In this document: one piece after another, positions 60,583-64,000 of the stretch | How the letters are laid out: each line of letters opens with the position of its first letter | Position numbering within the stretch: position 1 is the stretch's first letter | NCBI GenBank assembly: GCA_041687015.1 | Contig: JAWLCT010000014.1 | Span: 1 to 64,000, forward strand | Direction of reading: 5' to 3' | DNA length: 64,000 nucleotides | Source of the DNA: JALOAT01 sp041687015 | Lineage (GTDB): Bacteria; Pseudomonadota; Gammaproteobacteria; Thiohalomonadales; Thiohalomonadaceae | The notes under the pieces: generated by a model | What the model was told of the DNA's origin: nothing | The model's input: only the letters and a program-made list of their open reading frames with translations | The model's database searches: none | Made by a program: the position numbers and the translations under genes

Positions 60583-61722
60583 TCAGCGCCGCGGTTGGCT
60601 GCGGCGCTCCATCCACAGATCCAATGCACCCCACGCCCATTCCTGGAATCTGGCCCAGCGCGAGCGCTTCGCCCAATCGGACAGGGTGATCTCCAGGCTT
60701 TCCTCGAAGTCCTTCTCGAACAGCGCCTGCACGCCCGCGGCGAAACCCGCGTCGGCAATCTCCTGGTTGGCCTCCAGGTTCCAACGGAAATTCCAGCGGT
60801 CCACATTACTTGACCCGATGGACACCCAGTTGTCGCACAACTGCACCTTGGCATGCAGGAAACGCGGCTGGTATTCGTAGATACGCACACCCGCGCGCAG
60901 CAGGTGGCCGTAAAAGCGACGCCCCGCGTGCCGCACGGCGGGATGATCGGTATAGGGCCCCGCGAGCAGCAGGCGCACATCCACGCCCGAGCGTGCTGCC
61001 TGGCGCAGGGCCCGCCGCAGGCGGCGCGCCGGGATGAAGTAGGCCGTCGCAATCCACACCCGTCGCTCGGCGGCACGCACACGCTTGAGCAGCGCACCCT
61101 TGATCTCGGTCCGCTGCAAGCCGGCGCTAATCGCCACCCGGCCCACCTGGAGCCCCGCCTGACGGTGGAGCGCTGTCGGCAAGGTCAGGGCATGCCGTGA
61201 CCAGAGATTCCAGGTGCGTGCGAAACTGAGTTGCCAGTCCGCCACCACCGGGCCTTCGATACGCACTGCGGTGTCGTGCCAGGGCTGGCCTTCGGCCGGC
61301 GCAAAGGCGTCCGTCAGGCCCATGCCGCCGACGAACGCGAGGCTGCCGTCGACGACGAGCAGCTTGCGGTGATTGCGAAACAGGTTGTGACGCACACCGG
61401 TGAAGCGCAACGGGTTGTAGTAGGTGAGGTGGATACCTGCGTCGCGCAGGCGCTGCCGATCCCGCCGTGACAGCGCAAGACAGCCGAAGTCATCCAGCAA
61501 GAGGTAAACGGCCACGCCGCGCGCAGCGGCGGCGCTCAGGGCATCGATGAAGCGATTGGCCACCGCGCCCGACTCGAACAGATAGACCTCGAGCAACACC
61601 GTTTCGCGCGCCTGCGCGATCGCCGCCAGCATGGGTGGGAAAAATGCCGGGCCGTCCACCAGCAACTCGAAGCGGTTGCCTGCACGCCAGGGAAAACGGT
61701 GGGGCAGTTGCTTGAATTCCAT
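60583..61722 (-). CDS. Cardiolipin synthase / phospholipase D-family protein (ClsB-like)
   Basis: This is a 379-residue protein with two HKD motifs, HRKLLVVDG and HAKVQLCDNW, as in cardiolipin synthases that join two phosphatidylglycerols or PG and PE. It has no N-terminal membrane helix, unlike ClsA, so it resembles ClsB. After the second motif come GSSNVDRWNFRWNLEANQEI and a basic tail (ending ERRSQPRR). It lies 24 bases after rnd on the same strand and is probably co-transcribed. Confidence 0.9.
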   Translation of the reverse strand: MEFKQLPHRFPWRAGNRFELLVDGPAFFPPMLAAIAQARETVLLEVYLFESGAVANRFIDALSAAAARGVAVYLLLDDFGCLALSRRDRQRLRDAGIHLTYYNPLRFTGVRHNLFRNHRKLLVVDGSLAFVGGMGLTDAFAPAEGQPWHDTAVRIEGPVVADWQLSFARTWNLWSRHALTLPTALHRQAGLQVGRVAISAGLQRTEIKGALLKRVRAAERRVWIATAYFIPARRLRRALRQAARSGVDVRLLLAGPYTDHPAVRHAGRRFYGHLLRAGVRIYEYQPRFLHAKVQLCDNWVSIGSSNVDRWNFRWNLEANQEIADAGFAAGVQALFEKDFEESLEITLSDWAKRSRWARFQEWAWGALDLWMERRSQPRR

Positions 61723-61746
61723 TTTTCGACAAGCCGCCGCTGCTGG

Positions 61747-62910
61747 TTAGTGCGCCTGTTTTGCCGCAGCCTCGATCACCAGGCGTCCGCCTTCTACGCG
61801 CACCCCCGCTTCCCCGGCGATCACGGCGCGCAAGGTCTGGCCCACCAGCACGCCACGCCAACCATGCAAGAGCGGCACCTCTTTGTCGCCCAGCAGCAGC
61901 CGCTCCAGATCCCGTCGGCCGGCAATCGCTGCAGGACTCACGCCCTGATCGGCGCCCACCTGCCGCACCACCCCTGCGAGCACATCGACCACCGCCTCCT
62001 GTGAGGCGCTCAGGCGTTCGGCGAGATCCAGCACCGGCCATTCGGCAGATGGCAGGCGCCGGGCGGTGCTGATGAGTTCCATCAGGACCTTGCCGTGGCG
62101 GTTGGTCACGGGTGCCTCCAAGCCGCGCATGCGGGCGAGTTTGGCAGGCGAGTCCGGCATCTGACGGGCAAGTTCGATGAGCATTTCATCCTTGAGGATC
62201 CAGCGGCGCGGCTTGTCGAGCGCCACCGCCTGCTGTTCACGCCAGCCGGCCAGGGCGCGCAGTACGGCAAGCTGCACGCCCCTGAGTTTGCCCGCGCCCT
62301 TGATGCGCAGCCAGGCTTCGTCGGGTGGCGTGCAATAGGTGCGCGGGTCCGTGAGGATGGCGAAATCCTCGTCCAGCCAGCTGCGACGGTGCTTTTCGTC
62401 CAGTTGTGCCCGGATGCGCTGGTACAGCGGTCCGAGGTGACGTACGTCGTCAGCCGCGTACTCGATCTGCTCCGGATCCAAGGGGCGTTGGGTCCAATCG
62501 GTGCGGGTATGCGCCTTATCGAGATCGATGCCCAGCACCTGTCGCACCAGGCTCCCGTAGCCCACCTGATCGCCGTAGCCGAGAACCGTTGCCGCCAGTT
62601 GAGTGTCGAACACAGGGCGCGGCAAATCACCGCGCAACCCGAGGAAGATCTCCAGATCCTGGCGGGCGGCATGCATTACCTTGGTGACCGCCGGGTCGTA
62701 AATGAGGTCCAGCAGCGGCGTCAGATCAGGTATGGCCAGTGGATCGATGCAGGCGGTGAGTTTGCCGTCGGATACCTGAATCAGGCACAACTGCGGCCGG
62801 AAGGTCTTCTCGCGGATGAATTCGGTATCGAGCGCCAGCCAGGGGCTGCCACGCAGGTCATCGACCAGCGTACGCAGTGTCTCCGGCGTTTCCACATAAA
62901 ACGTCTGCAT
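61747..62910 (-). CDS. rnd: Ribonuclease D
   Basis: RNase D trims the 3' ends of tRNAs and other small RNAs. The 387-residue protein has the DEDD exonuclease residues: Asp28 and Glu30 in ALDTEF, the Asp in VFDTQLAA, and YAADDVRHL, followed by HRDC domains (for example AVLRALAGWREQQAVALDKP). The start at 62908-62910 has AGGGTTCCTTT context. A longer frame upstream is only the shifted image of the genes on the other strand. cls follows. Confidence 0.95.
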   Translation of the reverse strand: MQTFYVETPETLRTLVDDLRGSPWLALDTEFIREKTFRPQLCLIQVSDGKLTACIDPLAIPDLTPLLDLIYDPAVTKVMHAARQDLEIFLGLRGDLPRPVFDTQLAATVLGYGDQVGYGSLVRQVLGIDLDKAHTRTDWTQRPLDPEQIEYAADDVRHLGPLYQRIRAQLDEKHRRSWLDEDFAILTDPRTYCTPPDEAWLRIKGAGKLRGVQLAVLRALAGWREQQAVALDKPRRWILKDEMLIELARQMPDSPAKLARMRGLEAPVTNRHGKVLMELISTARRLPSAEWPVLDLAERLSASQEAVVDVLAGVVRQVGADQGVSPAAIAGRRDLERLLLGDKEVPLLHGWRGVLVGQTLRAVIAGEAGVRVEGGRLVIEAAAKQAH

Positions 62911-63048
62911 GAGGGTTCCTTTCAACAAGACGCGAGTATAACCGAGGGGGGGCTGGTGACGGTCACGGCGTCTTTCGCGTGAGCCATGCCCGCGCCCATG
63001 CGGACCCTTCGGGTATACTGACGCGCCGGTCAATCCGGGTAGCCTGCC

Positions 63049-63552
63049 GTGTACGCCTTCTTCTCGCTTTTTCTCCGTCTGTGTTTCCTGCGCGTAGGTC
63101 CGCAAGCCGTACCGGATTCGCCCGTGCTGCTGTGGACCATGCTGGTGCTCCACTGGTGGCTGGGTCTGGTGATCGCGCTGTTCAGTCTCCCGCTGGCAAA
63201 GGCCGCGGCGGTGGCGCTCATCGGCACCTTGCTGGTGGTGGCGCTGGTGCACGGTGCGCTCATGTTCGCCGGACGTTCCCACCGCTTCGGGCAGACCGTC
63301 ACGGCCATGGCCGGTGCCGAATTCCTGCTCGGTGTGCTGGCGCTGGTGATGACGCTCTGGTATTACAGCGGGGGCAGCGAGTGGGCCGCGTCGGCCTTTT
63401 CCCTGCTTCTGCTTGGCTGGAACGTGGCCGTGGCAGCGCACATTTTCCGTCATGCTCTCGACGGCACGCGCCTGCTCGGCATTGCCTCCGCCCTGGCATA
63501 CACCATGATTTCCTATTTCGTGTCCGGTCTGCTGACCGGCGCTGGGGTCTGA
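63049..63552 (+). CDS. Membrane protein of unknown function
   Basis: This is a 167-residue hydrophobic protein with about five membrane helices (near residues 5-20, 28-46, 50-72, 84-102 and 112-130, plus a possible sixth at the end). It starts at a GTG (63049). The stop is separated from mpl by one base, so it is translated with it. I do not recognise the family. The close link to mpl hints at a cell-envelope role, an inference from position only. Confidence 0.7.
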   Translation: MYAFFSLFLRLCFLRVGPQAVPDSPVLLWTMLVLHWWLGLVIALFSLPLAKAAAVALIGTLLVVALVHGALMFAGRSHRFGQTVTAMAGAEFLLGVLALVMTLWYYSGGSEWAASAFSLLLLGWNVAVAAHIFRHALDGTRLLGIASALAYTMISYFVSGLLTGAGV

Positions 63553-63553
63553 C

Positions 63554-64000
63554 ATGCACGTCCACATCCTCGGTATCTGCGGCACCTTCATGGGCGGTAT
63601 CGCCCTGCTCGCGCGCGCCCTCGGACACACGGTGAGCGGGCAGGATGCCAATGTCTATCCGCCCATGAGTCACCAACTCGCCGCGGCAGGCATCGCCCTT
63701 ACCGAGGGATACGCGCCGGAGGGCATTCCGCCGTCCGCGGACGTGGTGGTGATCGGTAACGCCATGTCGCGCGGCAACCCCGCCGTGGAATACGTGCTCG
63801 ATCGCGGCCTCGCCTACACCTCGGGCCCGCAGTGGCTGGCCGAACACGTGCTCGCCGGGCGTTTCGTCATCGCCGTGGCGGGTACCCATGGCAAGACCAC
63901 CACTTCCGCCATGGTGGCGCGCATCCTGGAACATGCCGGTCTCGCACCGGGATTTCTCATCGGCGGCGTGCCCCAGGATTTCGGCTTGTCCGCGCGCCTG
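63554..64000 (+). CDS. mpl: UDP-N-acetylmuramate:L-Ala-gamma-D-Glu-meso-DAP ligase, cut by the window edge
   Basis: Mpl reuses the tripeptide recycled from peptidoglycan by joining it to UDP-MurNAc. The first 149 residues are present: MHVHILGICGTFMGGIALLARALGH (Mur ligase N-terminal Rossmann fold), VVIGNAMSRGNP, and the ATP-binding AVAGTHGKTTTSAMV. GTFMGG rather than the MurC-type GIGMSG, with GNAMSRGNP, favours Mpl over MurC. The frame is open to the window end. Confidence 0.93.
   Translation, partial: MHVHILGICGTFMGGIALLARALGHTVSGQDANVYPPMSHQLAAAGIALTEGYAPEGIPPSADVVVIGNAMSRGNPAVEYVLDRGLAYTSGPQWLAEHVLAGRFVIAVAGTHGKTTTSAMVARILEHAGLAPGFLIGGVPQDFGLSARL

Noticed and set aside
59152..61097. Long minus-strand frames opposite the adk tail (AFLAAARFGA, SWQQPASVR and similar repeats)
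   Set aside because: These are mirror images of the tandem repeat on the plus strand; they lack start signals and natural composition.

Overview
The window is high-GC DNA that looks like the chromosome of a gammaproteobacterium. The block gshB / tonB-yqgE-ruvX-pyrR-pyrB-pyrX lies beside pilG-pilH-pilI-pilJ-chpA, an order I know from Pseudomonas. The core metabolism instead suggests an autotroph: a tkt-gap-pgk-pyk-fba operon facing a CbbR-type regulator, a PPi-dependent phosphofructokinase next to a proton-pumping pyrophosphatase, and a cytochrome c4. A sulfur-oxidising or other chemolithoautotrophic member of the Chromatiales or a relative is my best guess. RuBisCO and phosphoribulokinase are not in the window. 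It opens inside an IS30-family transposase and closes inside mpl. Two runs of exactly 100 N (55080-55179 and 59968-60067) are scaffold gaps, and each cuts a gene or a repeat. I saw no rRNA, tRNA or CRISPR array.

Layout. 1-835: IS30 fragment and a small membrane protein. 923-9334 (minus strand): pyrimidine operon ending in a rhomboid protease, with ruvX, yqgE, tonB and gshB upstream. 9585-20271 (plus): type IV pilus chemosensory system and a dihaem cytochrome c. 20393-27052 (minus): an isolated sugar epimerase, then rsmE-metF-ahcY-metK, with an S-adenosylhomocysteine riboswitch before ahcY, and an orphan PhnD-like binding protein. 27539-35645: Calvin-cycle/glycolysis operon and cbbR. 35856-54347: mixed housekeeping and accessory genes, including a histone H1-like protein, a PagL-like deacylase, Slt, a CZB protein, a hemerythrin-PAS histidine kinase, a GH100-like glycosidase, dodecin, mutH, a zinc exporter, moaC/moaD/moaE and a DksA-like protein. 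54414-60472: a pyrophosphate and adenylate block (ppa, hppA, pfp, and adk carrying a very long histone-like tail). 60583-64000: cls, rnd, a membrane protein and mpl.

How the genes fit together. The methyl-cycle genes make SAM (metK), clear SAH (ahcY, under its riboswitch) and supply methyl groups (metF). The tkt-gap-pgk-pyk-fba operon with PPi-PFK and H+-PPase fits an energy-saving Calvin cycle in which PPi is recovered rather than wasted. PilG/H/I/J/ChpA/ChpC form a twitching-motility signalling pathway, here without the methylation enzymes that usually accompany it.

Most unusual items: (1) an adenylate kinase continuous with a Lys/Ala/Pro-rich histone H1-like tail of at least 300 residues; (2) a dispersed intergenic palindrome family built on CACGGAG, present at five sites, one of which coincides with an assembly gap; (3) a DksA-like protein whose second cysteine pair is replaced by Asp and His at the canonical spacing; (4) a MoaD whose Gly-Gly tail is capped by two alanines; (5) a degenerate dihydroorotase (PyrX) paired with PyrK.
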